A DNA stretch of 64,000 nt. Source: Pseudomonadota bacterium (GTDB lineage Bacteria; Pseudomonadota; Gammaproteobacteria; Burkholderiales; Burkholderiaceae_C). The stretch is taken from positions 248,001 to 312,000 of the forward strand of contig JAIUPH010000028.1 of NCBI GenBank assembly GCA_020161065.1, given 5' to 3'. Shown here in pieces: positions 32,084 through 44,116 of this stretch. The notes below the pieces were generated by a model, which searched no databases, had not been told where the DNA came from, and worked only from the letters and a program-made list of their open reading frames with translations. The translations under genes were made by a program, and so were the position numbers. Positions within the stretch are counted from its first letter, which is position 1. Each line of letters opens with the position of its first letter.

Positions 32084-33064
32084 TCACTCCTGCTCCATCT
32101 TCACCTTGGCGGCGATGCGCCGCAGGTTGGCGATCTCGCGCTCCTGGAAGTCGGCCAGCTCCTGCGGGCCGCCGGGCATGGGCTCGCCGCCGATGCCGGC
32201 CAGGAAGGCCACGGTGGCCGGGCTCTTGAGCATATCGCCGGCGGCGGCCGCCACCTTGCGCACGATGGCCGGGTCCACCTTGGCCGGGAAGAAGGCCGCC
32301 ACCCAGGCATAGAACTCGTAGCCGGGGTTGCCGCTTTCGATCATCGTCGGCACCTCGGGCAGTTCCTTCTGCCGCGTGCGGCTGGTGACGGCCAGCGCGC
32401 GCAGCTTGCCGCCGCGCACCAGCGGCAGCACGGCGCTGATGTCGCCCATCGAGAAGTCGACGTTGCCGCCGGCCAGGTCGAGCAGCGCCGCCGAGGTGCC
32501 CTTGTACGGCACGTGCATCGCGCTGACGGCGTTCTGCAACTGGTACTGCTCGATCGCCAGCCGGTAGGTGGCGGTGCCGCCGCCGTAGCTGGACTTGCCG
32601 GCGCGCAACTGCGTCGTCAGCTCGGCCAGCGTGCGGTAAGGCGACGGCGCGGCCACCACCAGCGCCATCGGGAAGCGCGCCAGCGGCGCCACGGGCACGA
32701 AGTCGCGCACCGGGTCGTAGGGCAGTTGCTTGAAGGCGACGAGGTTGGTGCTCATCGGCGAGTTGCTGGCGACGAACATCGTGTAGCCGTCGGGCTCGGC
32801 ACGCGCCACCGCCTGCGCCGCCAGGAAGCTGTTGGCGCCCGGCTTGTTCTCCACCACGAAGGGCTGCTTCAGGCGCTGCTGCAACCAGGTGGCGAGGTGG
32901 CGCGCCACGGTGTCGGCGCCGCTGCCCGGCGGCAGCGAGACGACGATCTTCACCGGGCGGTTGGGATAGTCGGCCGGCGCCGCGGCGGCGGCTTGGCCGG
33001 CGCCCAGGCCCAGCGTCAGGGCCAGGGCCAGCGCGGCCAGCGGGCGTTGCCAGGGGTGGGTCAT
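32084..33064 (-). CDS. Bug-family periplasmic substrate-binding protein
   Basis: 326 residues with signal peptide (RPLAALALALTLGLGAGQAAAAA), then VKIVVSLPPGSGADTVARHLA, VVENKPGANSFLAAQAVA, MHVPYKGTSAALLDLAGG and LRALAVTSRTRQ, i.e. all Bug-family marks. ATG 33064 overlaps the enoyl-CoA hydratase stop in ATGA, so the two are translationally coupled and probably serve one substrate. This is the fourth orphan Bug receptor of the window; no TctAB membrane subunits are near. Confidence 0.9.
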   Translation of the reverse strand: MTHPWQRPLAALALALTLGLGAGQAAAAAPADYPNRPVKIVVSLPPGSGADTVARHLATWLQQRLKQPFVVENKPGANSFLAAQAVARAEPDGYTMFVASNSPMSTNLVAFKQLPYDPVRDFVPVAPLARFPMALVVAAPSPYRTLAELTTQLRAGKSSYGGGTATYRLAIEQYQLQNAVSAMHVPYKGTSAALLDLAGGNVDFSMGDISAVLPLVRGGKLRALAVTSRTRQKELPEVPTMIESGNPGYEFYAWVAAFFPAKVDPAIVRKVAAAAGDMLKSPATVAFLAGIGGEPMPGGPQELADFQEREIANLRRIAAKVKMEQE

Positions 33065-33897
33065 GGGGCGGTTCCTTCGTTGGCGGGTTGGTTTGAAGCC
33101 GTGGCCGCGCCACGCGCCCGGCGCGTGGCAAAGGCGGCCAGCGCCGCTTCGTGCTCCGGCGTGTGGTGCGCCAGCGCCTGCATCGCCGCCGACATCTCGA
33201 GCAGCGTGTCGAGCCGGCTGTGCTCGCCCTCGCGCAGCAGCCGCTTGGCCATGCGCAGCGCACTGCCCGAGTGCTGCGCGATCTCGTGCGCCAGCGCCAG
33301 CGCGGCGGGCATCAACTGCTCGGCCGGCACGACCTGCGAGACCAGGCCCCAGTCCAGCGCCTGGCGGGCGTCGAGCGTGCGGCCGGTGAACACCATCTCG
33401 GCGGCGCGCGAGCGGCCCACCACGCGCGGCAGCAGCCAGGCGCCGCCGTCGCCGGGCAGCAGGCCGAGCTTGATGAAGCTGGCGGCGAAGCGCGCCGTCT
33501 CGGCGGCGATGCGGATGTCGCACATGCAGGCCAGGTCGTTGCCGGCGCCGATGGCGTGGCCGTTGACGGCGGCGATGGTCGGCACCTCCAGCCCGTGCAG
33601 CGCCAGCGGCAGGCGCTGGATGCCGTCGCGATAGGCGAGGCGGCTCCACACCGGCGCGCCGAGGCCGGCGCCGAATTGCTCGCGCAGCGTCTTCAGGTTG
33701 CCGCCGGCCGAGAAGGCGCTGCCGCGACCGGTCAGCACCACGGCGCGCACGCCGTGGTCGGCATTGATGGCGGCGCAGGCGTCGAGCAAGGCGCCGATCG
33801 CATCCGGGTCCGACACGGCATTGGCCGTGGCCGGCCGGTCCATCGTCAGCACGGCCACCGGGCCGTCGCGGCTGATTTCGAGAAAGGGCTGGGGCAT
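33061..33897 (-). CDS. Enoyl-CoA hydratase/isomerase
   Basis: 278-residue crotonase-fold protein: opening VAVLTMDRPATANAVSDPD, oxyanion-hole segment GRGSAFSAGGNLK (near residue 60) and VNGHAIGAGNDLACMCDIRIAA (near 110), then GLLPGDGGAWLLPRVVG. The acid of classical hydratases at the second site is Asp here (PGDGGA), and the first Glu position reads Gly-Ala-Gly-Asn, so isomerase or another crotonase activity is equally possible. ATG 33897. It is the first gene of a two-gene unit with the Bug receptor and is divergent from the formaldehyde operon across 239 bp. Confidence 0.88.
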   Translation of the reverse strand: MPQPFLEISRDGPVAVLTMDRPATANAVSDPDAIGALLDACAAINADHGVRAVVLTGRGSAFSAGGNLKTLREQFGAGLGAPVWSRLAYRDGIQRLPLALHGLEVPTIAAVNGHAIGAGNDLACMCDIRIAAETARFAASFIKLGLLPGDGGAWLLPRVVGRSRAAEMVFTGRTLDARQALDWGLVSQVVPAEQLMPAALALAHEIAQHSGSALRMAKRLLREGEHSRLDTLLEMSAAMQALAHHTPEHEAALAAFATRRARGAATASNQPANEGTAP

Positions 33898-34009
33898 CGT
33901 TGCGGGCCTCGGTTCGGGACGGGCGGCGGGGTTGCCGGTCACCGACCGCCGCCATGCCGCGCATGATGGGCGGCCCGGGCTGCTGCGGCCAATACTGTTT
34001 GGGTGTCGC

Positions 34010-34030
34010 GCGATACCGGCCAGGTATCGC
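34010..34030. promoter_or_regulatory. Candidate FrmR operator, 8-5-8 inverted repeat
   Basis: Arms GCGATACC and GGTATCGC are perfect complements around a 5-nt spacer, in the divergent gap upstream of frmR. The A/T-containing step in otherwise GC-rich DNA and the position are what an autoregulatory operator would need. It also lies about 110 bp from the divergent hydratase start. Confidence 0.45.
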
Positions 34031-34106
34031 CGGCGGGCAATCGACAAGGGGCCGCTGGTGGTTTCCCCCTCTGGCGCCGGGCCGCGCCGGCGGCGATACT
34101 CCTCCA

Positions 34107-34124
34107 CAGTACCAGTACCAGTAC
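34107..34124 (+). promoter_or_regulatory. Triple CAGTAC repeat upstream of frmR
   Basis: Three direct hexamers CAGTAC stand 12-30 nt upstream of the frmR GTG start. They continue into AGTACCGTTTGGCTG, which matches AATACTGTTTGGGTG at 33990-34004 in 12 of 15 positions. This may be a regulator-binding element or part of the leader. No ordinary Shine-Dalgarno is seen there. Confidence 0.4.
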
Positions 34125-34136
34125 CGTTTGGCTGCC

Positions 34137-35577
<1,441 letters not shown>

Positions 35578-35665
35578 ATCGAGATTCCCGAGCATCCCCC
35601 GGAGCGCCGGGCCGCGCGCCCGGCGCTCCGATCCCCCGAAGGCCCCCCACGAAAGGAGAACGCGC

Positions 35666-36244
35666 ATGAGCACTGTGTCCCTCCATCCCGCCATCGACGG
35701 CGGCATGGCCAAAGCCGCGCCGGGCTTCGCCGGCGGCACGCTGCGCTGCCGCTGCGCCAGCGACGCGGTGGAAGTGAAGGTGGCCGCGCAGGTGGCCTTC
35801 AACCACGCCTGCGGCTGCACCAAGTGCTGGAAGCCGGCCGGCGCGCTGTTCTCGGTGGTCGGCGTGGTGCCGCGCGACAAGCTCAGCGTCAGCGCCCACG
35901 GCGAGAAGCTGAAGGTCGTCGACGAGAAGGCGCCGATCCAGCGCCACGCCTGCACCGCCTGCGGCACGCATTTGTTCGGCCGCATCGAGAACAAGGACCA
36001 CCCGTTCTACGGGCTCGACTTCATCCACACCGAGCTGTCGAAAGACGCCGGCTGGGAAGGCCCGGGCTTCGCGGCCTTCGTGTCGTCGATCATCGAAAGC
36101 GGCACGCCGCCGTCGAAGATGGCCGACGTGCGCACCACGCTGCGCGCCAAGGGCCTCGAACCCTACGACTGCCTGAGCCCGCCGCTGATGGACCTGCTGG
36201 CCACGCATGCGGCCAAGGCCAAGGGCACGTATCGCGACGCTTGA
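35666..36244 (+). CDS. gfa: S-(hydroxymethyl)glutathione synthase (formaldehyde-activating enzyme)
   Basis: 192 residues with the glutathione-dependent formaldehyde-activating (GFA) fold: zinc-binding Cys clusters [28 protein letters not shown] and [13 protein letters not shown]. Gfa speeds formation of S-hydroxymethylglutathione from formaldehyde and glutathione. The sequence closely follows the Paracoccus enzyme in length and in the opening [13 protein letters not shown]. ATG 35666 is preceded by GAAAGGAG. It follows adhC in the operon. The usual third enzyme, S-formylglutathione hydrolase, is not encoded next to it. Confidence 0.94.
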   Translation: MSTVSLHPAIDGGMAKAAPGFAGGTLRCRCASDAVEVKVAAQVAFNHACGCTKCWKPAGALFSVVGVVPRDKLSVSAHGEKLKVVDEKAPIQRHACTACGTHLFGRIENKDHPFYGLDFIHTELSKDAGWEGPGFAAFVSSIIESGTPPSKMADVRTTLRAKGLEPYDCLSPPLMDLLATHAAKAKGTYRDA

Positions 36245-36304
36245 TTGACTTGACGGGCCGCGGAGCTTTGCGCCCCGCGTGCGCGAGTCAGGTAACGTGT
36301 CTTC

Positions 36305-37228
36305 ATGAGCGGGTGGACCGAGCAGATCGGGATTGTCTTTGGCGTGTGTGCAGCAGGCTTGGCGGGGCCGGTCGCCGCGATCGTTCTGCTGCTGCGGCGC
36401 AAGGCGAACGCGAGACAACGTCGCCGTTCGCCAATCAGCATCTCCTTGCTGAGAGGTCCCGGCCATTCCTTGCGCGAGCAACTGGCCGAGGCCAACGACG
36501 ACATCATCTGGGACGTTTCCTTTCTGATGGTGCTGCCGCTGCTGGTGCTGGCGCTGTTCCTCGCCCAAGGCCATCTGGTCGGCCTGCAACAAATGCTGCG
36601 CCTGGCACCGGTCTACGCCTTGGCGGCGGTGGCCTTCATCGCCTACATGCTGCGCAAGCTGCTCAAGGCGGGCACCCGGCTCGACCAGTTGAAGGCGGGC
36701 TATGACGCGGAGGTGGCCGTCGGTCAGGAACTCGACCAGTTGATGCGGCAAGGCGCGGCCACCTTCCACGACTTTCCGGCCGAACTGTTCAACATCGACC
36801 ATGTCGTCGTCGCCGCCGAAGGCGTCTTCGCGATCGAGACCAAGGGCTACACCAAGCCGAAGCAAGGCGGCGGCAAGGCCGAAGCCACCGTGGCCTACGA
36901 CGGCGAAACCTTGAAGTTCCCGACCTGGACCACCAAAGCGCCGCTGGAGCAGGCCGAGCGCCAGGCGGTCTGGCTGGCCAAATGGCTGTCAAGCGCGGTG
37001 GGGTCGCCGGTCTCGGTGCTGCCGGTCGTGGCCCTGCCCGGCTGGTTCGTCGAGCGCAGTGGGCGCGGCCCGGTGCGCGTGTTCAGCGGCAAGGAATTGC
37101 CGGGCCTGCTGCGGTCGCGCGGCACGCAGCGGCTGCCGGCGCAGGACGTGCAGCGCATTGCGCACCAGGTCGAGCAACGGTGCCGCACCGTGGCACCGAC
37201 GTACGCCGAGGCAAGCAAGGCCCGCTGA
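36305..37228 (+). CDS. NERD-domain (nuclease-related) membrane protein
   Basis: 307 residues. Two membrane segments come first: [22 protein letters not shown] (about 8-30) and a pair near 77-120 ([30 protein letters not shown]). A NERD domain follows, with [20 protein letters not shown] around residues 160-180: the Asp and Glu-x-Lys resemble the PD-(D/E)xK core. Function of NERD proteins is poorly known; DNA processing or stress roles have been proposed. It starts 60 bp after gfa, on the same strand, and may be a separate transcript. Confidence 0.83.
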   Translation: MSGWTEQIGIVFGVCAAGLAGPVAAIVLLLRRKANARQRRRSPISISLLRGPGHSLREQLAEANDDIIWDVSFLMVLPLLVLALFLAQGHLVGLQQMLRLAPVYALAAVAFIAYMLRKLLKAGTRLDQLKAGYDAEVAVGQELDQLMRQGAATFHDFPAELFNIDHVVVAAEGVFAIETKGYTKPKQGGGKAEATVAYDGETLKFPTWTTKAPLEQAERQAVWLAKWLSSAVGSPVSVLPVVALPGWFVERSGRGPVRVFSGKELPGLLRSRGTQRLPAQDVQRIAHQVEQRCRTVAPTYAEASKAR

Positions 37229-37272
37229 ACGGCCGGCGCCGCCGCCGGCCAGGCGGTGGCCAGGTGGTGACC

Positions 37273-39324
<2,052 letters not shown>

Positions 39325-39418
39325 CGCCCATCCTCTCGTGGCCGCGGCGTCGCGCCGGAGCCGGTTCGTTGTCGACCGCATCGATGGCAGCGGCCGGGTT
39401 CCGGCCGGCCGCTGCCGC

Positions 39419-39424
39419 TATACT
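39419..39424 (+). promoter_or_regulatory. Candidate -10 element of tRNA-His
   Basis: TATACT, 14 nt before the first tRNA base, is well placed for a -10 box. The -35 region 17 nt upstream is GC-rich and not recognisable. Confidence 0.4.
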
Positions 39425-39438
39425 TCCACGCTTGCAGC

Positions 39439-39515
39439 GGTGGCTGTAGCTCAGTTGGTAGAGTCCCAGATTGTGATTCTGGTCGTCGTGGGTTCGAGTC
39501 CCATCAGCCACCCCA
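39439..39515 (+). tRNA. tRNA-His (GUG)
   Basis: 77 nt. The cloverleaf pairs, the anticodon loop TTGTGAT gives GTG, the D-arm and T-loop (GTTCGAGTC) are standard, and CCA is encoded. The extra G at the 5' end typical of tRNA-His is present (starts GGTGGCTG). Terminator-like hairpin follows at 39524-39559. Confidence 0.97.
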
Positions 39516-39523
39516 AGATTTCA

Positions 39524-39559
39524 AACGCCGACCAAGCCCAGCGCTTCGTCGGCGTTTTT
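39524..39559 (+). terminator. Rho-independent terminator after tRNA-His
   Basis: Arms AACGCCGAC and GTCGGCGTT, with a 15-nt loop, then a short T run ending at 39559. This is well placed to end the tRNA transcript. Confidence 0.75.
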
Positions 39560-39666
39560 CATGGTGCTTGCCGAAGATCGAGGGCCCGAGGCCGAGGGTT
39601 CGACGTCATAAGGCCCGGTATCAGGGAAGACGCCGTTCCGGAAGGACGGGCAAGACGCGCGCCGCC

Positions 39667-40098
39667 TCAGTCGCTCGCCCCGTTCCACGGGTCGACGAGA
39701 GCAACGCCGCAGTGCTCGAAATCGGCGGTGTTCCTGGTGGCCAGCTTCGCGCCGGTACGGCGGGCAATCGCCGCGATCTGGGCGTCGAACTGCGAGATCG
39801 GCCGGCCCAGCGAACGCCGGCCGCTGACGATCTCGATGTAGGCAGGAACGGTCGATGCGTCGAAGGGCAGGACCCGGCCGGCGAAGTCTTCGTCGAACAT
39901 CGCCGTGAGTGCGCCTTCCAACGCCGTGCGGCGCTTGCCCGCCGGCAGCAGCCGGGCGCCGAGCATCATCTCGGCCTGGGTGACGGCGCTGACGAACAGG
40001 CTTTCGGGCGGCTGCGCCGCGAACCATTTGAGTACCAGTGGCGACGGCTTGGCCCGCAGCAGTTCGGACAGGACGTTGGTGTCCAGCAGCGTGCTCAT
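39667..40098 (-). CDS. PIN-domain toxin (VapC/FitB family)
   Basis: 143-residue PIN ribonuclease. The acidic residues are visible: the opening LLDTNVLSELLR (Asp, with Asn and Glu), the middle AEMMLGARLL (Glu), and near the end FDAQIAAIARRTGAKLATRNTADF (Asp, Asp). Toxins of this class cleave RNA and are neutralised by a partner antitoxin. ATG 40098 overlaps the antitoxin stop by 4 bases (ATGA), so the pair is coupled. It lies downstream of tRNA-His and its terminator, on the opposite strand. Confidence 0.93.
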   Translation of the reverse strand: MSTLLDTNVLSELLRAKPSPLVLKWFAAQPPESLFVSAVTQAEMMLGARLLPAGKRRTALEGALTAMFDEDFAGRVLPFDASTVPAYIEIVSGRRSLGRPISQFDAQIAAIARRTGAKLATRNTADFEHCGVALVDPWNGASD

Positions 40099-40391
40099 CG
40101 GCGCGCTGACCGGGCCTTGGGCAAGGCCTTGCGGCGCGGCGGCGGGGCCGAGAGATCCAGCGGCTGGCGTACCGGCTCGCGCGGTTCAACCGGCAGTTGG
40201 ACGTCACCCAGCGCGGCGAAACGGGCGCGGATCTGCATCCCCAGGTCCTGCGCCGGCGCCGCGGCTTCCTGCAGCGCTGCCCGCAGGATCTGGCGCGCCT
40301 CTTCTTCCATCGAGCGGTTGCGCGCGGCGGCGCGCAGCCGCAGGCGGGTCTTGAGCGGATCGTCCAGGTTGCGGATCGTCAAGGTTCCCAC
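40095..40391 (-). CDS. FitA/VapB-type antitoxin
   Basis: 98 residues with a ribbon-helix-helix start, GTLTIRNLDDPLKTRLRLRAAARNRSMEEEARQIL, as in FitA/VapB antitoxins that bind DNA and cover the PIN toxin. The C-terminal half is Arg/Pro-rich and probably the toxin-binding tail. GTG 40391 is chosen because it opens directly on the RHH strand with a GGAG ribosome-binding site; the frame to 40469 would add Cys-rich noise. The upstream region has ATTGC...GCAAT arms (over the ribosome-binding site area), a plausible autoregulatory site. Confidence 0.88.
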   Translation of the reverse strand: MGTLTIRNLDDPLKTRLRLRAAARNRSMEEEARQILRAALQEAAAPAQDLGMQIRARFAALGDVQLPVEPREPVRQPLDLSAPPPRRKALPKARSARR

Positions 40392-40473
40392 GGCCAGCCT
40401 CCATTGCGATCGTTGGATGCAATGATAGCAACGACAGCACCGCAAGGCGGCAGGCGCCAGGCCGATCAAGCCC

Positions 40474-42387
40474 TCAAGGCGTCGCCGCCGATGCGCCCTG
40501 CATCACCTGCTGCACCACGGCGGTCTTGATCTCGACCTTGAAGCGCTTCTTCAGCGCTTCCAGGTAGGCCTCGGTCTCGGCCGCGGCCCAGGCCTGGTCG
40601 ACCTGGGCCTTCAGCGGCGCATCGCCGCCGGGGGGCTGTTCGCGCGGCTGCAGCTTGAGCACGCGGGCCACGACATAACCTTGTTCTCCAGCGTCTACGC
40701 CGATGGCCACGGGGCCCTTGGCGAGGTCGGCGCGCAGCACGGCGTCGATCACCGCGCGCGGCAGGTTCTGCGGCTGCACGCGCGAGACGGTGGCGGTGCT
40801 GGGCAGCGCGGCCTCGCTCTGGCGCGCGGCGGTCAACTTCGCTTCGCCGTCCTTGCGCGCCAGCGCGGCGGCCTGCTCGGCCACCACGGCGGCGCGCACG
40901 CGGTCCTTCACGTCGGCCAGCGGCAGCGCGTGCGCCGGCTCGTACTTGACGACGCGGGCCGAGGCCAGCTGGCTGGGGCCGACCTCCACCGCGTCGGTGT
41001 TGCGCTTGTTCTTCAGCGCCTCGTTGCCGAACACCGCGGCCAGCAGCTTCTCGGAGGCCAGCGGCCCGCTGGCGCCGGGCGCCGGCGCGCGCGCCACGGT
41101 GGCGGTGTGCTTGCTGAGCTTGAGCTTGTCGATCACCGGCTGCAGGCTGTCGTACTGCTGGTAGACGGTCTCGCTGAACTGCTCGGCGGCCTCGCTGTAC
41201 TTCTTCTGCGCCAGGCTCTTGCGCACCTCGGCCTCGATCTCGGGGCGCACCTGCTCGAAGGGCTTCTTCTCGCCGCCGCGCACCGCCGTCAGCGTGATGA
41301 TGTGGTAGCCGAAGTCGGACTCGATCACCGGGCTGATCTCGCCGACCTTCATCGCGAACACGGCGTCCTCGAAGGGCTTGACCATGGCGCCGCGGGCGAA
41401 GAAGTCGAGGTCGCCGCCCTGCCCGGCCGAGCCGGTGTCCTCGGACTGCTTGCGCGCCACTTCGGCAAAGCTGGCCGGCGCCTTGCGCACCTCGGCCAGC
41501 AGCGCCTCGGCGCGGGCCTTGGCCTTGGCGCGCTCGGCGGCGGGCATGTCCTTGTCGGCCTTGATCAGGATGTGGCTGGCGCGGCGCTCTTCGGCCGCCG
41601 TGTAGCGCGCGATGTTCTCTTCGTAGTACTTGCGCAGCTCAGCCTCGGGCAGGCTGATGTCGCGGCCGATGGTGTCCAGGTCGAGCAGCACGTATTCGAT
41701 GCTGGCCTGCTCGGGCGCGATGAAGCTCTTCTCGTTGGCCTTGTAGTAGGCCTGCAGTTCGGCATCGCTCGGGTTGACCTTGGCGGCGTAGGCCGCGGGG
41801 TCGAAGCGCTCGAACTGGATCTCGCGCCGCTGCAGCATGGCGTCGAGCGCCGCATTCGCTTCCGCCGGCGGCACGAAGCCGCTGGCGCGCACGGCGCCCA
41901 GCACCTGGCGCTGCCCGTAGTCTTGGCGCAGCTGCTCGATGAAGCCCTCGGCGCTCATGCCTTGCGCGGCCAGCAGGTCGCGGTTGATGGTGCCGTCGGC
42001 GTTGCGCAGGCCGGCCAGCGAGGGGTCGGTGCGGAACAGGCGCGCCAGCCGGTCGTCGCCCGGCAGCAGGTGCAGCTTCAAGGCCGCGCTGCGCAGCAGG
42101 TAGTCCTGCACCAGCGCGTCGAGCGTCTGGCGCTTGAACTCCGGCGTGTCCAGCAGCTTGGCGTCGACGCCGGGCATCTGCTGGCGCATGCGCTCCACCT
42201 GGCGCTTGTGCGCGGCCTCCCACTCGCCGCGCGTGATGCCGCGGCCATCGACCTTGGCGACGTCGGCCGCGCTGCCGTCGGTGAAGCGCGAGTAGCCCTG
42301 GATGCCGAAGAAGATGAACGACGGGAAGATCAGCAGGACCATCAAGCCGAGCATCAGCTTGGAGTGCGTGCGGACGAAATCGAACAT
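40474..42387 (-). CDS. ppiD: Peptidylprolyl isomerase / periplasmic folding chaperone PpiD (SurA N-domain)
   Basis: 637 residues. It has a short cytoplasmic start ([11 protein letters not shown]), a membrane anchor ([17 protein letters not shown], about 13-29), a SurA-like N-terminal domain, a parvulin rotamase domain near 265-370 ([41 protein letters not shown]) and a long C-terminal domain. PpiD helps fold outer-membrane and secreted proteins in the periplasm. ATG 42387. It is downstream of tRNA-Val and hupB on the same strand, the order seen in other betaproteobacteria. Confidence 0.94.
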   Translation of the reverse strand: MFDFVRTHSKLMLGLMVLLIFPSFIFFGIQGYSRFTDGSAADVAKVDGRGITRGEWEAAHKRQVERMRQQMPGVDAKLLDTPEFKRQTLDALVQDYLLRSAALKLHLLPGDDRLARLFRTDPSLAGLRNADGTINRDLLAAQGMSAEGFIEQLRQDYGQRQVLGAVRASGFVPPAEANAALDAMLQRREIQFERFDPAAYAAKVNPSDAELQAYYKANEKSFIAPEQASIEYVLLDLDTIGRDISLPEAELRKYYEENIARYTAAEERRASHILIKADKDMPAAERAKAKARAEALLAEVRKAPASFAEVARKQSEDTGSAGQGGDLDFFARGAMVKPFEDAVFAMKVGEISPVIESDFGYHIITLTAVRGGEKKPFEQVRPEIEAEVRKSLAQKKYSEAAEQFSETVYQQYDSLQPVIDKLKLSKHTATVARAPAPGASGPLASEKLLAAVFGNEALKNKRNTDAVEVGPSQLASARVVKYEPAHALPLADVKDRVRAAVVAEQAAALARKDGEAKLTAARQSEAALPSTATVSRVQPQNLPRAVIDAVLRADLAKGPVAIGVDAGEQGYVVARVLKLQPREQPPGGDAPLKAQVDQAWAAAETEAYLEALKKRFKVEIKTAVVQQVMQGASAATP

Positions 42388-42470
42388 GGTTGCTCTGTGC
42401 CTTGCGCGGCCGGCTGCGCACCGCGCCGCGAGGGTTGCCGAAGAATGAAAAGCCGAGCGCCAGAAACGAC

Positions 42471-42494
42471 GAAGGCGAACCGCGGTTCGCCTTC
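42471..42494. terminator. Perfect 24-bp palindrome between tRNA-Val and ppiD
   Basis: The whole 24 bp equals its own reverse complement (centre CCGCGG), so the RNA could form a strong hairpin. On the minus strand it is followed by GTCGTTTCTGG, a short T stretch. It fits a terminator or attenuator after tRNA-Val, 77-100 bp upstream of the ppiD start. Confidence 0.5.
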
Positions 42495-42583
42495 GGGGCA
42501 GGCCGATCGATGACGACCGGCCAACGGCTGCTTGCCGATTCTAGCCTTCGGTCACCAACGGCCTGGCAAGAGACCGGGTCCGG

Positions 42584-42659
42584 TGGTGGGTGCTGACGGG
42601 TTCGAACCGCCGACCTACGCCTTGTAAGGGCGCCGCTCTACCAACTGAGCTAAGCACCC
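42584..42659 (-). tRNA. tRNA-Val (UAC)
   Basis: 76 nt on the minus strand. The start GGGTGCTTAGCTCAGTTGGT gives the acceptor and D-arm, the anticodon loop reads CTTACAA (UAC anticodon), the T-loop is standard GTTCGAACC, and CCA is encoded. It lies between hupB and ppiD. Confidence 0.97.
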
Positions 42660-42688
42660 GGCCCATGTGCAGGCGCCGTGTGCAGGCG

Positions 42689-42958
42689 TCAGACCGCGTC
42701 CTTCAAGGCCTTGCCGGGGCGGAACTTGGGCACCTTGGCGGCCTTGATCTTGATGGCGGCGCCGGTGCGCGGGTTGCGGCCGGTGCGGGCCGCGCGCTTG
42801 GTGACGGCGAAGGTGCCGAAGCCGGCGATGGCGACGCTGCCGTTCTTCTTGAGCGTGCTCTTCACGCCACTGATCAGAGCTTCCAGCGCGCGGGTGGCGG
42901 CGGCCTTGGAAATATCGGCCTGCTTGGCGATGTGCTCGATCAATTCCGTCTTGTTCAC
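42689..42958 (-). CDS. hupB: DNA-binding protein HU-beta
   Basis: 89 residues, the standard HU length. [31 protein letters not shown] forms the dimer body, and the beta-arm [26 protein letters not shown] carries the conserved RNPRTG tip. It binds and bends DNA without sequence preference and compacts the nucleoid. GTG 42958 has AGGGGG upstream; an in-frame start further up would add MRGGKH. The promoter lies at 43048-43076. Confidence 0.95.
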   Translation of the reverse strand: MNKTELIEHIAKQADISKAAATRALEALISGVKSTLKKNGSVAIAGFGTFAVTKRAARTGRNPRTGAAIKIKAAKVPKFRPGKALKDAV

Positions 42959-43047
42959 GTGCTTACCCCCTCTCAAGGTCTTCGGGTATTGGGTCGGTGT
43001 GGAGTGTCGGGTGCCCGACTTCGAGCACGCGTGCGTACCGCCAATTC

Positions 43048-43076
43048 ATTACAGCCGCGGGCCCTGGCGGTGTCAA
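43048..43076 (-). promoter_or_regulatory. Sigma-70-type promoter of hupB
   Basis: On the minus strand: consensus -35 TTGACA (43071-43076), 17-nt spacer, -10 TGTAAT (43048-43053). It lies about 90 bp upstream of the hupB start. This is the most consensus-like promoter seen in the window. Confidence 0.75.
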
Positions 43077-43168
43077 GGGACGGCCGCGGATTCTATGTCC
43101 TTCGATCGAGGGAACCGCGCCCTTCGCTGACGCAGATCAGCGGGCTTGTCCGCTTGACAACGCGGCGC

Positions 43169-44116
43169 TCAGGGCTCGCTGGCGCGACGGCGCTGCTGCC
43201 ACGCGAGCAACTCGCCGACGAAGCCGCGCCGGAACGCGACCACGCAGACGACGAAGATGGCGCCGATGATCACCGTCACCCAAGAGCCGACGCGGTCGGC
43301 CAGGAAGTTCTGCAGCCCGATGATGGTGAAGGCGCCGATCACCGGCCCCGCGAAGGTGCCCATGCCGCCGAGCAGCGTCATCAGCACCACCTCGCCCGAC
43401 AGCGACCAGTGCGCGTCGGACAGCGTGGCAAAGCCCAGCACCACGGTCTTCATCGAACCGGCCAGCCCGGCCAGCGCGGTGGACAGCACGAAGGCCAGCA
43501 GCTTGTAGCGGTCGACGTCGTAGCCCAGCGAGACGGCGCGCGCCTCGTTCTCGCGGATGGCCTTCAGCACCTGGCCATAAGGCGAGTGCACGACGCGCAC
43601 GATGAACAGGAACACCGCGACGAACACCGCCAGCACCACGAAGTACAGCACGAGGTCGTTGCTCAGATCGATCAACCCGAACAGCTTGCCGCGCGGCACG
43701 CCTTGCAGGCCGTCTTCGCCGCCGGTGAACGGCGCCTGCAGCCAGACGAAGTAGACCATCTGCGCCATCGCCAGCGTGATCATCGCGAAGTAGATGCCTT
43801 GGCGGCGGATGGCGATCAGCCCCACCAGCAGGCCGATGGCGCCGGCGAACAAGGTGCCGCCCAGCACGCCCAGCTCGGGCGACCAGCCGGCGCTCTTGAT
43901 CAGCCAGCCGGTGCCGTAGGCCGCGGCGCCCAGGTAGGCCGCGTGGCCGAACGACAGCAGCCCGGTGAAGCCCAGCAACAGGTTGAAGGCGCAGGCGAAG
44001 ATCGCGTAGCACAGCGCCTTCATCATGAAGATCGGGTACAGCCCGATGAAGGGCGCGGCCACCAGGATGGCCAGGCCGACGAGCCAGAGGCGGCGGCCGA
44101 GCTGATCGGTGCCCAT
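43169..44116 (-). CDS. livM: Branched-chain amino-acid-type ABC transporter permease LivM
   Basis: 315 residues with about eight to ten membrane segments (for example LWLVGLAILVAAPFIGLYPIF and LYFVVLAVFVAVFLFIVRVV) and the LivM marks FNLLLGFTGLLSFGHAA near the start and VKAIRENEARAVSLGYDVDRYKLLAFVLS (EAA-loop that docks the ATPase; first residue here Leu). It pairs with LivH as the transmembrane pore. The start overlaps the livH stop by 1 base. It is the last gene of the IclR-livGFKHM cluster. Confidence 0.93.
   Translation of the reverse strand: MGTDQLGRRLWLVGLAILVAAPFIGLYPIFMMKALCYAIFACAFNLLLGFTGLLSFGHAAYLGAAAYGTGWLIKSAGWSPELGVLGGTLFAGAIGLLVGLIAIRRQGIYFAMITLAMAQMVYFVWLQAPFTGGEDGLQGVPRGKLFGLIDLSNDLVLYFVVLAVFVAVFLFIVRVVHSPYGQVLKAIRENEARAVSLGYDVDRYKLLAFVLSTALAGLAGSMKTVVLGFATLSDAHWSLSGEVVLMTLLGGMGTFAGPVIGAFTIIGLQNFLADRVGSWVTVIIGAIFVVCVVAFRRGFVGELLAWQQRRRASEP

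Noticed and set aside
34107-34124. CAGTAC triple repeat as a promoter
   Set aside because: No -35/-10 pattern fits it; it is kept only as a possible binding element.
36289-36304. S-formylglutathione hydrolase after gfa
   Set aside because: The next gene is a NERD-domain membrane protein; no esterase motif (GxSxG) of that family is present.
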